Shown: positions 52,925-61,836, numbered from the stretch's first letter. The stretch: DNA of 64,000 nt from Eggerthella lenta DSM 2243 (GCF_000024265.1 NC_013204.1:1290180-1354179), one strand, 5' to 3'. Numbers and translations: made by a program. The notes: a model not told the origin generated them from the letters alone.

Positions 52925-52963
52925 CGCACGGCTCCTCGAGGCTTCGACTCGCTAAGCCGTGCG
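52925..52963 (+). terminator. Hairpin after lgt
   Basis: CGCACGGCT and AGCCGTGCG (9 bp, perfect) enclose a 21-nt segment with an inner CGAG/CTCG stem. It begins 18 nt after the lgt stop. There is no T run, so terminator function is only likely. Confidence 0.45.
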
Positions 52964-53082
52964 ATTGGTTACGGTTCGGCGGCAACCTTGCCTGCGGTAA
53001 CGGTTTGCTTGCCGGGCGAAGCTAAACTGGCAACAGATCATATTGGCTGCAAGTTTTATCAGACGACGAAGGGGGACTTCCC

Positions 53083-53463
53083 ATGGATCTCAAGTTCTAC
53101 AAGTGCATGCACTGCGGCAACATCGCCATCAAGCCGTTCGACGCGGGCGTGCCGCTGGTGTGCTGTGGCGAGAAGATGACCGAGCTCACTGCCAATACCA
53201 CCGATGCCGCGGTCGAGAAGCACGTGCCCGTGGTGCGCGTCGACGGCTCGAACGTGCACGTCGAGGTGGGCAGCACGCTGCATCCCATGACTCCGGAGCA
53301 CTACATCACGTTCATCTGCCTGGTCACGAAGAACGGCTACCAGATCGTCGAGCTGACGCCGGAGGATGCTCCCGTCGCCGACTTCGCCATTGCCGAAGGC
53401 GATGAGGCTCTCAAGGTGTACGAGTACTGCAACCTGCACGGCCTTTGGGTCGCTGAGGTGTAG
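53083..53463 (+). CDS. dfx: Desulfoferrodoxin / superoxide reductase
   Basis: 126 residues, the two-iron class. The N-terminal desulforedoxin site has YKCMHCGN and LVCCGEK; the C-terminal catalytic iron site has EKHVPVV, LHPMTPEHYITFI and CNLHGLW. Reduces superoxide to peroxide without releasing oxygen, typical of strict anaerobes. GGGGGACTTCCC precedes the ATG. Confidence 0.96.
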   Translation: MDLKFYKCMHCGNIAIKPFDAGVPLVCCGEKMTELTANTTDAAVEKHVPVVRVDGSNVHVEVGSTLHPMTPEHYITFICLVTKNGYQIVELTPEDAPVADFAIAEGDEALKVYEYCNLHGLWVAEV

Positions 53464-53485
53464 ACGGCCCTGCGTTTCGCGCATG

Positions 53486-53518
53486 ACGCGCCCGTCCCGC
53501 TTCGCGGGGCGGGCGTTT
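53486..53518 (+). terminator. dfx terminator
   Basis: GACGCGCCCGTCCCGC with a near-complete complement GCGGGGCGGGCGTTTTC, 23 bp after the dfx stop, and a TTTT tract on the plus strand. Confidence 0.75.
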
Positions 53519-53558
53519 TCGTTTGCGTTGCGGTCGGCGCGCGTGTTACCGCTGCGGA

Positions 53559-53574
53559 TGTTTCACGTGAAACA
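53559..53574. other. parS site (perfect ParB-binding sequence)
   Basis: TGTTTCACGTGAAACA, an exact match to the chromosomal parS palindrome that nucleates ParB loading, in non-coding DNA after dfx. Confidence 0.88.
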
Positions 53575-54274
53575 TTTGTGCTGAATGGGCGTTTAGGCAC
53601 TCGTTCGGTCGCGTTTGGCGTTTTGCCCGCGCGGCGCGGCTGCGCGGGGTTCGCATCATGCGTCGCGCTTGCCGCCCGAGCGGCCCATCCCCGCATCCGT
53701 CTCGCCCGCGCGCCATGGCCTCCGAGCTTCCGACGGCTCCTCGGATGGCGAAAAAGCATCGAATTCGGAAGTCCCCGACGGTGCTGCGGGTTCGTCGGGA
53801 GGCCTCCTCCTGTATCGCTCCTGTTCGCGGGCGTCTCTTCTTTCGCCGCCGCGCGCAGGGTCTCATCGGGGCGCTCGATTTCTTCCGAATTCGATGCTTT
53901 TTCGCCATCAGGGGAGCCTCCGTGCGTCTGCAAGCTGCTTGGGAGGTCGTCCGACGGGGCGTGCGATCCCTGGGGCGAGACGTTTCTCGGGAGGTCATGC
54001 GCCAGGCGTGCGGTCGGGACGTCTGCTCGGAAGGGAAGAGCATGCATGCCGCCATCCTGAGTTAGCGGATCTCCGTTCGCCATCCTGGGCGCGCGCAAGC
54101 GAGTCGAAGGATCTCGCGCAGCGCGCGAGGATCCGAAGGCGGCTTCGAAGCCCGTTGCCGCTCGGAGACGCCGCGCTTGTGTGCAGACTCGTCGGATTGG
54201 GGTGGCGCGACGGGGGCTCGCGGGGATTTCACGGTATGATGGATCCCATGGAACGGGCGCGATCGAGGAGGAGC
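53575..54274. other. 700-bp intergenic region before pyruvate kinase
   Basis: No gene is supported. It holds element E (53744-53910), a GGATC/GATCC-type hairpin near 54105-54130 and a TATGAT hexamer near 54234 that may be the pyk -10 element. Confidence 0.6.
53744..53910. repeat. Long-arm inverted-repeat element E
   Basis: 28-nt perfectly complementary arms (53744-53771, starting GATGGCGAAAAAGCATCG, and 53883-53910) enclose a 111-nt interior. The arm is shared almost base for base with element D at 20.4 kb, and the interiors are related, so this is a dispersed family. Confidence 0.85.
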
Positions 54275-55747
54275 ATGGCAAGACGCACGAAGATCGTTTG
54301 CACGCTGGGACCTGCCGTCGACGACGAGACCGCCCTGCGCGGGCTGCTGTCCGCAGGCATGGACGTGGCGCGTTTCAACTTCTCGCACGGCTCGCACGAC
54401 GAACACCGGGCGCGCATGGATCTGCTGAAACGCGTGCGTCGCGACCTCGGCTCGCCGTGCGCCATCCTGCTGGATACTCGCGGCCCCGAGATCCGCACGG
54501 GCTCGCTTGCGGGCGGACGTCCCGTGGAGCTGCGGGAGGGCGGTTCCCTCGTGCTCACCGAGCGCGTGGTGGACGGCACGGCGCAGCTGGTCTCGCAAAC
54601 CTGCGCGGGGTTGGCGCGCGTCGTCGGGCCCGGCCAGCCCATCCTGCTGGACGACGGGCTCATCGAGCTTCGGGTGGAGGCGGTCGAAGGCTCGGACATC
54701 CGCTGCACGGTGCGCAACAGCGGGCTGTTGGGCGAGCGCAAGTCCGTCAACATCCCCGGCGCCAGCGTGCCGCTGCCCGTGATGACCGACCAGGATCGGG
54801 CCGACCTCGTCTTCGGCATCGATCAGGATGTCGACTTCGTAGCGGCCTCGTTCGTGCGCAACGCCGAGGGCGTGCGCGAGTTGCGGCGTTTCCTCGACGA
54901 GCACGGCGGCGAGGGCGTGTGCTTGATCGCGAAGATCGAATGCGCCGAGGCGGTGGAGAACTTCGAGGACATCATCGAAGCGGCCGACGGCGTGATGGTG
55001 GCGCGTGGCGACTTGGGCGTGGAGGTGCCGGCTCACAAGGTGCCGCACATCCAGAAGGAGATCATCCGCGCGTCGAACCGCGCGTCGAAGCCGGTGATCA
55101 CGGCAACCCAGATGCTGGACTCTATGATACGCAACCCGCGTCCTACGCGCGCCGAGGTGGGCGACGTGGCGAACGCCATCTACGACGGCACCGATGCCGT
55201 GATGCTGTCGGGCGAGACGGCCGGCGGGCGCTACCCGGTGGAGGCCGTGCGCATGATGGCGCGCATCGCCGAGTCGAGCGAGCCCTACTTGTTCGACGAG
55301 CGCGCGCCCGACCGCAGCCGCGACAAGGCGCGCGTGGCGCTGGCCGTAGGGCTGGCCGCCGTGCAGACGGCCGAGAACGTGGGCGCCGCTTGCATCGTCG
55401 CGCCTACGATGTCCGGTCGCACGGCGCGACTCGTGTCGAACCTGCGCCCGCGCGTGCCCATCCTCGCGGTCACGCCGTTTCCGCGCGTCATGCGCCAGCA
55501 GCAGCTCAACTGGGGCGTGACGCCCATGCTCGGCGATGTGCAGGGCGACATGCGCCACGTCGTCGAGCAGGCGCACGACGCCGTGTTGGAGAACGGGCTC
55601 GTGCGACCGGGCGAGCTGGCGGTGTTCACGGCGGGCGATCCCTCCACGAGTCCCACCATCGGCGAGCCGGGCGACGGCGCGGCGGCCGCCACCAACGTGA
55701 TGTACGTCGTGCAGATACGTCCCGGCGAAGGCGACGGCGGGCTATAG
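54275..55747 (+). CDS. pyk: Pyruvate kinase
   Basis: 490 residues. RTKIVCTLGPA, RFNFSHGSHDEH, LLDTRGPEIRTG, LIAKIECAEAVENF (catalytic Lys and Glu), VMVARGDLGVEVP and the MLSGETAGGRYPVEAV block are diagnostic. Makes ATP and pyruvate from PEP and ADP. The ATG at 54275 has GAGGAGGAGC upstream; the longer in-frame extension is out-of-character GC-rich sequence overlapping the repeat region and was rejected. Confidence 0.96.
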   Translation: MARRTKIVCTLGPAVDDETALRGLLSAGMDVARFNFSHGSHDEHRARMDLLKRVRRDLGSPCAILLDTRGPEIRTGSLAGGRPVELREGGSLVLTERVVDGTAQLVSQTCAGLARVVGPGQPILLDDGLIELRVEAVEGSDIRCTVRNSGLLGERKSVNIPGASVPLPVMTDQDRADLVFGIDQDVDFVAASFVRNAEGVRELRRFLDEHGGEGVCLIAKIECAEAVENFEDIIEAADGVMVARGDLGVEVPAHKVPHIQKEIIRASNRASKPVITATQMLDSMIRNPRPTRAEVGDVANAIYDGTDAVMLSGETAGGRYPVEAVRMMARIAESSEPYLFDERAPDRSRDKARVALAVGLAAVQTAENVGAACIVAPTMSGRTARLVSNLRPRVPILAVTPFPRVMRQQQLNWGVTPMLGDVQGDMRHVVEQAHDAVLENGLVRPGELAVFTAGDPSTSPTIGEPGDGAAAATNVMYVVQIRPGEGDGGL

Positions 55748-55815
55748 GCCGCGGCGGACGGTGCCGGCCGTATGCGGCGGATAACGGACGATAGGCTTCG
55801 GATAAGGAGTTGACC

Positions 55816-56721
55816 ATGGGTTTCTTCGACAATGCGCAGGAAGTGCTCGACCGCGGCGTGTCGGCGGCGAAGGGCGCCGTCTCGGGCGTGGCGGTGGAGC
55901 AGCAGGCGTTCGTGAAAGGGTTCGCTCGTCTGTGCAGCGAGGGCTCGAGCCAGGGATGGCATGAGAGCAACGGCGGCAACGCGTCGTACCGGCTTGCGCC
56001 GGAGGACGTGGCATCCAGCCGCTCGTTCTTCTACGACAATCCCAGCTCGTGGGTGCCGCTAGGCGTGCAGGTCGCCAACCTGGGCGGTGAGTTCTTCCTG
56101 GTGACGGCCGCGGGAGCGCACATGCGCAACGTGGCGCTGGACCCCGACACGGGCGCGGGCATCGTGGAGGTCAACGCCGCGGGCGACGCGTGGCGCATCG
56201 TGTGGGGTTTCAAGAACGGCGGCGTGCCCACGAGCGAGTTCCCCAGCCACGCAGCCATCCAGTCGGTACGCAGGGAGACGACCGGCGGCACGGGCCGGGT
56301 GCTGTACCACGCCCATCCCGCAAACGTGGTGGCGCTGACCAACGTGCTGCCGCTCGATGCGCGCACGTTCACCCGTGCGCTGTGGAAGATGCTGATGGAG
56401 GCCATGATCGCGTTTCCGAAGGGCATCGGAGTAGTGCCGTGGATGGTGCCGGGCGGCCCTGAGATCGCCAGCGCCACGGCCGACGCCATGCGCGTCTACG
56501 ACGCATGCGTTTGGGCTCACCACGGTCTGTTCTGCGCTGGGAACGACTTCGACTCGACGTTCGGGTTGGCGCAGACCATCGACAAGGCCGCGACCGTCTA
56601 CGCGCAGGCGCGCGCGATGAACGGCGGCAGCGACCGGTTCGCCAGCGCCATTCCCGACGAGGGCCTGCGCGGCATCGCCGAGGCGTACCATCTTCCGGTG
56701 AACGAGGCGTTCCTCGCTTAG
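55816..56721 (+). CDS. Class II aldolase, rhamnulose-1-phosphate aldolase-like
   Basis: 301 residues. NGGNASYRL, the zinc-site VLYHAHPANVVAL and a third histidine in VWAHHGLFC match the RhaD type of class II (zinc) aldolases, which split L-rhamnulose 1-phosphate. No other rhamnose genes are nearby, so the true substrate may differ. The ATG at 55816 has AAGGAG upstream. It lies 68 bp after pyk, possibly co-transcribed. Confidence 0.8.
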   Translation: MGFFDNAQEVLDRGVSAAKGAVSGVAVEQQAFVKGFARLCSEGSSQGWHESNGGNASYRLAPEDVASSRSFFYDNPSSWVPLGVQVANLGGEFFLVTAAGAHMRNVALDPDTGAGIVEVNAAGDAWRIVWGFKNGGVPTSEFPSHAAIQSVRRETTGGTGRVLYHAHPANVVALTNVLPLDARTFTRALWKMLMEAMIAFPKGIGVVPWMVPGGPEIASATADAMRVYDACVWAHHGLFCAGNDFDSTFGLAQTIDKAATVYAQARAMNGGSDRFASAIPDEGLRGIAEAYHLPVNEAFLA

Positions 56722-56765
56722 GTTGGGAATTTCCGGAGAAAACGCGTGCGTTGCGGCGTCGACTG

Positions 56766-56811
56766 TGCTATAGTGCAAAGGCTTGTCTTCGCCTTGGTCG
56801 GAAACCAAGGC
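56766..56811 (+). promoter_or_regulatory. rpmE extended -10 promoter and leader hairpin
   Basis: TG-C-TATAGT at 56766-56774 is an extended -10 element. The short leader carries a GCCTTGG / CCAAGGC hairpin (56791-56797 and 56805-56811) just before the AAAGGAGAA ribosome-binding site. Leader motifs for L31 have been described in several bacterial groups; whether this one matches cannot be checked here. Confidence 0.5.
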
Positions 56812-56829
56812 CCGTAAAGGAGAACCATA

Positions 56830-57291
56830 ATGAAACAGGGTATTCATCCGGAGTACGTGGACTGCACGGTCAAGTGCAGCTGCGGCAACACGTTCCAGAC
56901 CCGTTCGACGAAGCCTGAGCTGAAGATCGACATCTGCAACGTGTGCCATCCGTTCTACACCGGCCAGCAGCGCTTCGTCGACACCGGCGGACGCGTCCAG
57001 CGCTTCGCCGACAAGTTCGGTGCCGCGAAGGAGACCGTTGCTGAGCGCGAGGCCGCCAAGAAGGCCGCGCGTGCCGCCGCCATCGCCGAGGTCGAGGCCA
57101 AGAAGAAGGCCGAGCGCGAGGCGAAGGCCGCCGAGAAGGCCAAGCGCGCCGAGGAGTTCGCCAAGAAGTCCGAGGCCGAGGCTAAGAAGGCCGCCGAGGC
57201 CGAGGCTGCCGCCGAGACCGCGCCCGAGGCTACGGCCGAGGAGGCCGCCGCGGTGGACGCTCTCGTCGAAGAGGCTCCTGCCGCCGAATAG
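56830..57291 (+). CDS. rpmE: 50S ribosomal protein L31 with long charged C-terminal tail
   Basis: 153 residues; ordinary L31 has about 70. Residues 1-70 are a zinc-type L31 ([38 protein letters not shown]). The remaining 80 residues are almost entirely Ala, Lys, Glu and Arg in an alpha-helical pattern that becomes acidic at the end. The Zn cysteines are kept. The tail may reach across the ribosome surface; its role is unknown. Confidence 0.93.
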   Translation: MKQGIHPEYVDCTVKCSCGNTFQTRSTKPELKIDICNVCHPFYTGQQRFVDTGGRVQRFADKFGAAKETVAEREAAKKAARAAAIAEVEAKKKAEREAKAAEKAKRAEEFAKKSEAEAKKAAEAEAAAETAPEATAEEAAAVDALVEEAPAAE

Positions 57292-57311
57292 CGCTTCTGC
57301 TGCAAGCACAG

Positions 57312-57340
57312 CGAACGCCCGGTCGATGACCGGGCGTTCG
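57312..57340. terminator. rpmE terminator
   Basis: A 13-bp perfect stem CGAACGCCCGGTC and complement with a 3-nt loop, 20 bp after the rpmE stop. Confidence 0.75.
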
Positions 57341-57363
57341 TGCGTCCAGGGACGATCCGCGCG

Positions 57364-57421
57364 CGTTGTCGCCCGAAAGCCGTGGTTTTCGCCCTCGAAG
57401 CGCGGCTTTCGGGCGACAACG
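57364..57421. repeat. Inverted repeat G (CGTTGTCGCCCGAAAGCCG)
   Basis: A 19-bp perfect inverted repeat (57364-57382 and 57403-57421) around a 20-nt loop, between convergent rpmE and moeA. A similar arm, CGTTGTCGTTCGAAAAACAC, begins near 63978 at the right edge of the window, suggesting a dispersed family. Confidence 0.7.
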
Positions 57422-57449
57422 GCATCGGCGGGGCCGCTTCAGGCGCTCC

Positions 57450-58664
57450 CTAGCCTTGATCGACGAACTCCTCGCCGCGCAGCAACTCCACGTCCAAAAG
57501 GTCGCCTTCGGCCCATCCCGCTTCGCCGAGGGGCGAGACGCGCTGCGCGTTCGACGTCATGCACGCGGCCAGCTCCCCGGCTTTGAAATCGAGGAAGTGT
57601 GCCGCGTAGCCCTCGTCGTCGCGCGTCACGTGTACGCGGGCTATGTTCGCCATCTTGGGGATGCTCGTCTTCGCGGCATCCGCCCGCGCCTGCACGACGG
57701 GGCGGCGGCGCAGCGGAATTCCCAGGATGCGCGCCGTGATCGCTTGCAGGCACCATTCGGAGCCGAAGTAGGCGGCCATGGTGGGGCCGGGCAGATCGAC
57801 GACCGGTTTGCCGTCGGCTACGGCCAGCATGAGCGGCCGTCCCGGCACGGCGGCGATGTAATGGTGCACCACCTGCCCGCGGCGTTCGATCAGCTTCACG
57901 TTGAAATCCTCCTCGCCGAGGGCCGATCCCCCGTTGACCACCACGACGTCGGCGGTGGCGAGCGCCGCCTCGAAGGCGCGTTCGAGCTCGACGGGATCGT
58001 CGTGCACGAGGGGGAACACCACGGGTTCGGCACCGTACTCGATGAGGAGGTGCTTGCACATGAGGCTGTTCGTGTCCACGTTTTGACCTCGTCGGGGCTT
58101 GATGCCTGCGGGTACGAGCTCGCTGCCCGTGGGAATGAACGCCACGCGCGGTTTGACGCGCACGGGCACCATCGTGGCGCCGCCCATGGCGAGAGCGGCC
58201 AGGTCGGTGGGTCGGATAATGCTGCCGGCGCTCATGAGCGGCTCGCCCGCGCGCAGCGTGGAGCCGGCGGGCCGCACGCCCGAACCGGGCTCGACGGTCA
58301 CGTCGTCGTCGAACGTTACCGATCCGTCCTCCCGAACGACCGCCTTCTCGATCATCACCACGGCGTCGAACGCGTCGGGGAAGTCGTCTCCGGTGTCGGC
58401 GCGCACGTAATCCACGCCGGGCTTCCAGCTGCTTGTGTCGGGCATGCCGTTCGCGAACGCTGCCGACTTCACCGCGATGCTGTCGAACGACGAGGCGCGC
58501 ACCACCGGCAGCGTGTTCGTCGACGCCAGGTCGCAGGCGAGCACGCGTCCCACCGCGTCGTCGAGCGCCACGTACTCGACGCTCCTCGCCGGCTCCCATG
58601 CTGCGAAGAAGTCGGCCAGCGCCTCTTCGCGCGACGGGAAACCGTCCATGATCTTCTCTCCCAT
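57450..58664 (-). CDS. MoeA-like molybdopterin molybdotransferase
   Basis: 404 residues. MoeA/gephyrin fold: SSFDSIAVKSAAF in place of the usual S-MDGYA segment, FIPTGSELVPAGIKPRRGQN, and the active-site VVVNGGSALGEEDFNVKLIE with its Asp. It inserts molybdate (or tungstate) into adenylated molybdopterin. The substitutions in the first motif make it divergent, so a specialised paralogue is possible. The ATG at 58664 has GAGGAG upstream. Downstream of, but separated by a terminator from, a metal ABC transporter operon. Confidence 0.85.
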   Translation of the reverse strand: MGEKIMDGFPSREEALADFFAAWEPARSVEYVALDDAVGRVLACDLASTNTLPVVRASSFDSIAVKSAAFANGMPDTSSWKPGVDYVRADTGDDFPDAFDAVVMIEKAVVREDGSVTFDDDVTVEPGSGVRPAGSTLRAGEPLMSAGSIIRPTDLAALAMGGATMVPVRVKPRVAFIPTGSELVPAGIKPRRGQNVDTNSLMCKHLLIEYGAEPVVFPLVHDDPVELERAFEAALATADVVVVNGGSALGEEDFNVKLIERRGQVVHHYIAAVPGRPLMLAVADGKPVVDLPGPTMAAYFGSEWCLQAITARILGIPLRRRPVVQARADAAKTSIPKMANIARVHVTRDDEGYAAHFLDFKAGELAACMTSNAQRVSPLGEAGWAEGDLLDVELLRGEEFVDQG

Positions 58665-58701
58665 ATGCATCTCCTCGTACCGTTTTTCGTTGATCATAGC
58701 A

Positions 58702-58729
58702 GGAAAGCCCGGCGCGCGCCGGGCTTTCC
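58702..58729 (-). terminator. Terminator of the ABC transporter operon
   Basis: A 28-nt perfect palindrome centred at 58715/58716 (half-site GGAAAGCCCGGCGC), 25 bp after the stop of the binding-protein gene. Confidence 0.75.
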
Positions 58730-58754
58730 GTGGACGTGCGATCGATGCGGTGCC

Positions 58755-59903
58755 CTATGCCTTGGGCTGCGCGTTCGCGGCGATCTCGTTGAACTCGGAC
58801 TCGCTCAGGTCGTAGCCGTAGAACGTCTTGAAGTAGCCTGCGACCGTCTTGTGCAGGTCGTTGTCGTACTGCTCGGGGTACAGCAGGCGCGGCAGCCACT
58901 GCATGCCCAGCACCTGGTTCACCGTCGGCGGGCTGTTCAGCCAGTTCCACGGCGTGCCGGGCACCTTGTAGTAGGAGCCGTTCTTGACGGCGGACAGGTC
59001 GGCGAAGGCCGCATCGGAGCCCACCGTGTCGTAGATGCTGTCCGGGCCGAACAGGATGACCGCAGGATCCCAGATAGCCAGCTGTTCCATGCCGATCTCG
59101 ACGCCGGCGCCGCTGCCGGACACCTTGCCCAGGTCGGCGACGTTGTCGGCCACGAGGTCGATCACCTGGCCCTGGTAGGAGTTCTTCGCGATGGTGTTCG
59201 TCCCCTTGTCGCCGAGCAGGTACGCCACCTTCGCGCGGTCGCCCTCGGGAATCTTGCTCATGACGGATACAGTCTCGTCGTAGGCGGCCTTGCAGTAGTC
59301 GGACAGCTCCTTGCCGCGATCCTCCATGCCCAACAGCTCGCCGAGCTTCTCGTAGGCTGCGCCGTAGTCCTCCATCTTCGTCTCGATGACCACTACGGGG
59401 ATGCCCAGCTGCTGCTGCATCGTGTCGAGGTCCTCTTTCATGCCGTCTTTGATCTCGCCGGTGTCGATGAGGATCTGCGCACCGGATGCGGCGACGGCCT
59501 CCTTGTTGAGGTCGCCTTTCGCTCCGAACGCGGCTCCTGTCACGGGCAGGTTGGCGTAGTCGCCTCCCAGGTACTTCGCCTGGTCGGCCGTGAGCTCCGT
59601 CGAGATCGTCACCAGCTTGTCCGGTGCCATCGTAAGCAGGACCTGCGTGGCGGTGTGGCCCGCCGGCGCGATGCGGTCGATCTTCGCGGGCACTTCCACC
59701 GTGCGTCCGGCCGAGTCGGTGAACGTGCGCGTCTCGTTCTGCGCCGCCTGATCGGTTTGCGCGGCGCCGTCGGCGCTTTCGGGTGCGTTCTGCGACGGAG
59801 CCTGCGAGCATCCGTTCAGCGCGAACGCCAGTCCCAGACATAGCGCGCCTACGACCAGCAGGCGTTTCGCCCGGGACATGTTCCTTGCGATGGTCCCTCC
59901 CAT
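58755..59903 (-). CDS. Metal/chelate ABC transporter substrate-binding lipoprotein
   Basis: 382 residues. Lipobox AFALNGC after a hydrophobic signal segment. The class III binding protein fold (TroA/FhuD/BtuF-like) is marked by RTVEVPAKIDRIAPAGHTAT and a long inter-lobe helix near the EDYGAAYEKLGELLG segment. It captures a metal or metal chelate outside the cell. GGAAGATTCT precedes the ATG at 59903. Third gene of a permease-ATPase-binding protein operon. The ligand may be ferric siderophore, haem, cobalamin or molybdate. Confidence 0.85.
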   Translation of the reverse strand: MGGTIARNMSRAKRLLVVGALCLGLAFALNGCSQAPSQNAPESADGAAQTDQAAQNETRTFTDSAGRTVEVPAKIDRIAPAGHTATQVLLTMAPDKLVTISTELTADQAKYLGGDYANLPVTGAAFGAKGDLNKEAVAASGAQILIDTGEIKDGMKEDLDTMQQQLGIPVVVIETKMEDYGAAYEKLGELLGMEDRGKELSDYCKAAYDETVSVMSKIPEGDRAKVAYLLGDKGTNTIAKNSYQGQVIDLVADNVADLGKVSGSGAGVEIGMEQLAIWDPAVILFGPDSIYDTVGSDAAFADLSAVKNGSYYKVPGTPWNWLNSPPTVNQVLGMQWLPRLLYPEQYDNDLHKTVAGYFKTFYGYDLSESEFNEIAANAQPKA

Positions 59904-59938
59904 AGAATCTTCCTTTCTTCGACTTCGTTGCCTTGCGT

Positions 59939-60721
59939 TTACCGCTCTATCTCGCGTACGGGCACGCACACGCGCACCTTGTCGCCGTATAGGGAATTGA
60001 CCTCCACGTCCACGTCGTAGATGGTGCTGACCAGCTCCTTGGTGATAACGTCTTTGGGGTTTCCGAAGGCGTGCACGCGTCCGTCGTTGATGACGAGCGT
60101 TTGGTCGGCGTAAAGAAACGCCTGATCGGGCTGGTGCGTCGATTGGACTATGCTCATGCCTTCGCGCGCGAGCTGGCGCACGGTGGACAGCACGCGCACG
60201 GTGTTGCCGTAATCGAGCGCGCTCGTGGGCTCGTCCATGATGATGGTGCGGGCGTTCTGCGCGATGGCGCGCGCGATGAGGACCAGCTGGCGTTCTCCGC
60301 CCGATATCTGCGTGTAGGGGCGATGACCCAGATGGGCGATGCCCACGCGCTCGAGCGCATCCCACGCCCGGTCGACGTGCATGCGCTTCGGCGTGGAGAA
60401 CAAACCTATCCCGCCGCCCGCGCTCATCAGCACCACGTCGAGCACGTCGTAGGCGTAAGTGGACGAATGCGATTGAGGGATGTAGGCGACCTCGCTCGCG
60501 CGCTCGCGGATGGAGATCGAGCGCAGGTCCTTCCCGTTCACGCGGATGCTGCCCGTCCAGCTGTTGTTGAGGCACAGGATGCATCGGAACAGGGTCGATT
60601 TGCCTACGCCGTTGGGCCCCAGCACGTTCACCAGCGTGTTGTCGGGGATGCGGAAGCTCAGGTCGCGCAGCACATGGTGGCTGCCGTACGAGAAGCTGAG
60701 GTGCTCGACATCGATGCTCAT
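59939..60721 (-). CDS. ABC transporter ATP-binding protein (FecE-type)
   Basis: 260 residues. Walker A LGPNGVGKST, Q-loop in AYIPQSHSS, signature ISGGERQLVLIARAI, Walker B RTIIMDEPTSALD and the H-loop STHQPDQ are intact. Powers the FecCD-type permease. Its start overlaps the permease stop by 4 nt (ATGA). Confidence 0.93.
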   Translation of the reverse strand: MSIDVEHLSFSYGSHHVLRDLSFRIPDNTLVNVLGPNGVGKSTLFRCILCLNNSWTGSIRVNGKDLRSISIRERASEVAYIPQSHSSTYAYDVLDVVLMSAGGGIGLFSTPKRMHVDRAWDALERVGIAHLGHRPYTQISGGERQLVLIARAIAQNARTIIMDEPTSALDYGNTVRVLSTVRQLAREGMSIVQSTHQPDQAFLYADQTLVINDGRVHAFGNPKDVITKELVSTIYDVDVEVNSLYGDKVRVCVPVREIER

Positions 60722-61836
60722 AGCCCCTGCTTCCTCCTCGTGATGAGGTACAGGAAGAACGGCGCTCCCACGAACGCGGTCAGGATGCCGATGGGTATCT
60801 CGGAGCTGGCCACGAGGCGCGCCACGTCGTCGACGATGAGCAGGAAGCTGGCGCCCATGAGCATGCTGGCGGGCAGCAGCTTGCGGTAGTCGCAGCCGAC
60901 GATCATGCGCGCGAAGTGGGGGATGACGAGGCCTACCCAGCCGATCATGCCCGAGATTGACACGCTGGCGGCGGTGACGAGGGTGGCGGCCAAGATGACG
61001 ATGAGCCGCACGCGACGGGCGTTCACGCCCATGGTGGAGGCTTCGTCGTCGCCCATGGTGAGCACGTTGATGCGCCAGCGCAAGGCGAACAGCGCCGCGA
61101 GACCGATTGCGATGGGAGGCAGCGCGAAAGCCATGTCGCTCCATTTGGCGCCGGTGAGGCTGCCCATGAGCCAGTAGGTGATGGCGGCCAGCTGGTCGGT
61201 AGGGTCGGCGATGAGCTTGGTGAACGACACGCCCGCCTGGAACAGCGAGCTGACCATGACGCCGGCCAGCACCACGATGAGCAGATGGTTGCCCTTGGCG
61301 CGCGTGCCGACGGCCAGCACCAGCAGCACGGCGGCGATGGAGCAGGCGAACGCGAACAGCGAGATGCCGAGCGAGCCGAGTCCCAGCAGGATGGCCACTG
61401 CGGCGCCGAACGCCGCGCCCTGCGAAGCTCCGAGGATATCGGGGGAGACGAGCGGGTTCTGGAACGTGCCCTGGTAGGCGGCGCCGGCAGTAGCCAGGCT
61501 GCAGCCCACCATGAGCGCGAGCACGATGCGCGGCAGACGCACCTGGAAGAACAGCGTCTCTTGCTGGGAGGTCCAGAACGGGTCGATGGGGAGCGCCAGG
61601 TTGGCCAGCATGCCGACAGCCTCGATCGGGGTGATGGGGTAGCGGCCCAGCATGAGCGAGGCCAGCGTGCTCGCCAGGACGAGCGCGCCGAGCGCGACTA
61701 GGATGAGCGTGCCATGCCGCGCGCTTCGGCGGGAAGCGCATTGAGCCGCCGCCTTGTCGTCGCGCGGCCGAGGGGCCGGCCCCTCGGTGCTTCCGGCGCT
61801 CATAGCGCCGGAAGCACCGTCCCCATCCTCCAGCAT
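60718..61836 (-). CDS. FecCD-family ABC transporter permease
   Basis: 372 residues, about 9-10 membrane segments. Signatures RLPRIVLALMVGCSLATAGA, NPLVSPDILGASQGAAFGAA and GLVIPHFARMIVGCDYRKLL match BtuC/FecCD permeases. The start is uncertain: an ATG at 61836 gives 372 residues, while an in-frame ATG at 61803 sits in the loop of a perfect 16-bp hairpin. First gene of the operon, downstream of AT-rich sequence with Fur-like boxes. Confidence 0.9.
   Translation of the reverse strand: MLEDGDGASGAMSAGSTEGPAPRPRDDKAAAQCASRRSARHGTLILVALGALVLASTLASLMLGRYPITPIEAVGMLANLALPIDPFWTSQQETLFFQVRLPRIVLALMVGCSLATAGAAYQGTFQNPLVSPDILGASQGAAFGAAVAILLGLGSLGISLFAFACSIAAVLLVLAVGTRAKGNHLLIVVLAGVMVSSLFQAGVSFTKLIADPTDQLAAITYWLMGSLTGAKWSDMAFALPPIAIGLAALFALRWRINVLTMGDDEASTMGVNARRVRLIVILAATLVTAASVSISGMIGWVGLVIPHFARMIVGCDYRKLLPASMLMGASFLLIVDDVARLVASSEIPIGILTAFVGAPFFLYLITRRKQGL
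61785..61819 (-). promoter_or_regulatory. Perfect hairpin with a start codon in its loop
   Basis: CGGTGCTTCCGGCGCT is followed by ATG and then by its exact complement on the minus strand, at the 5-prime end of the permease gene. If translation starts at this ATG, the hairpin would hide it; if it starts at 61836, the hairpin is coding. Confidence 0.55.

Noticed and set aside
53615-54274. In-frame 220-codon upstream extension of pyruvate kinase
   Set aside because: The extension crosses repeat element E and lacks kinase homology; a strong ribosome-binding site precedes the ATG at 54275.
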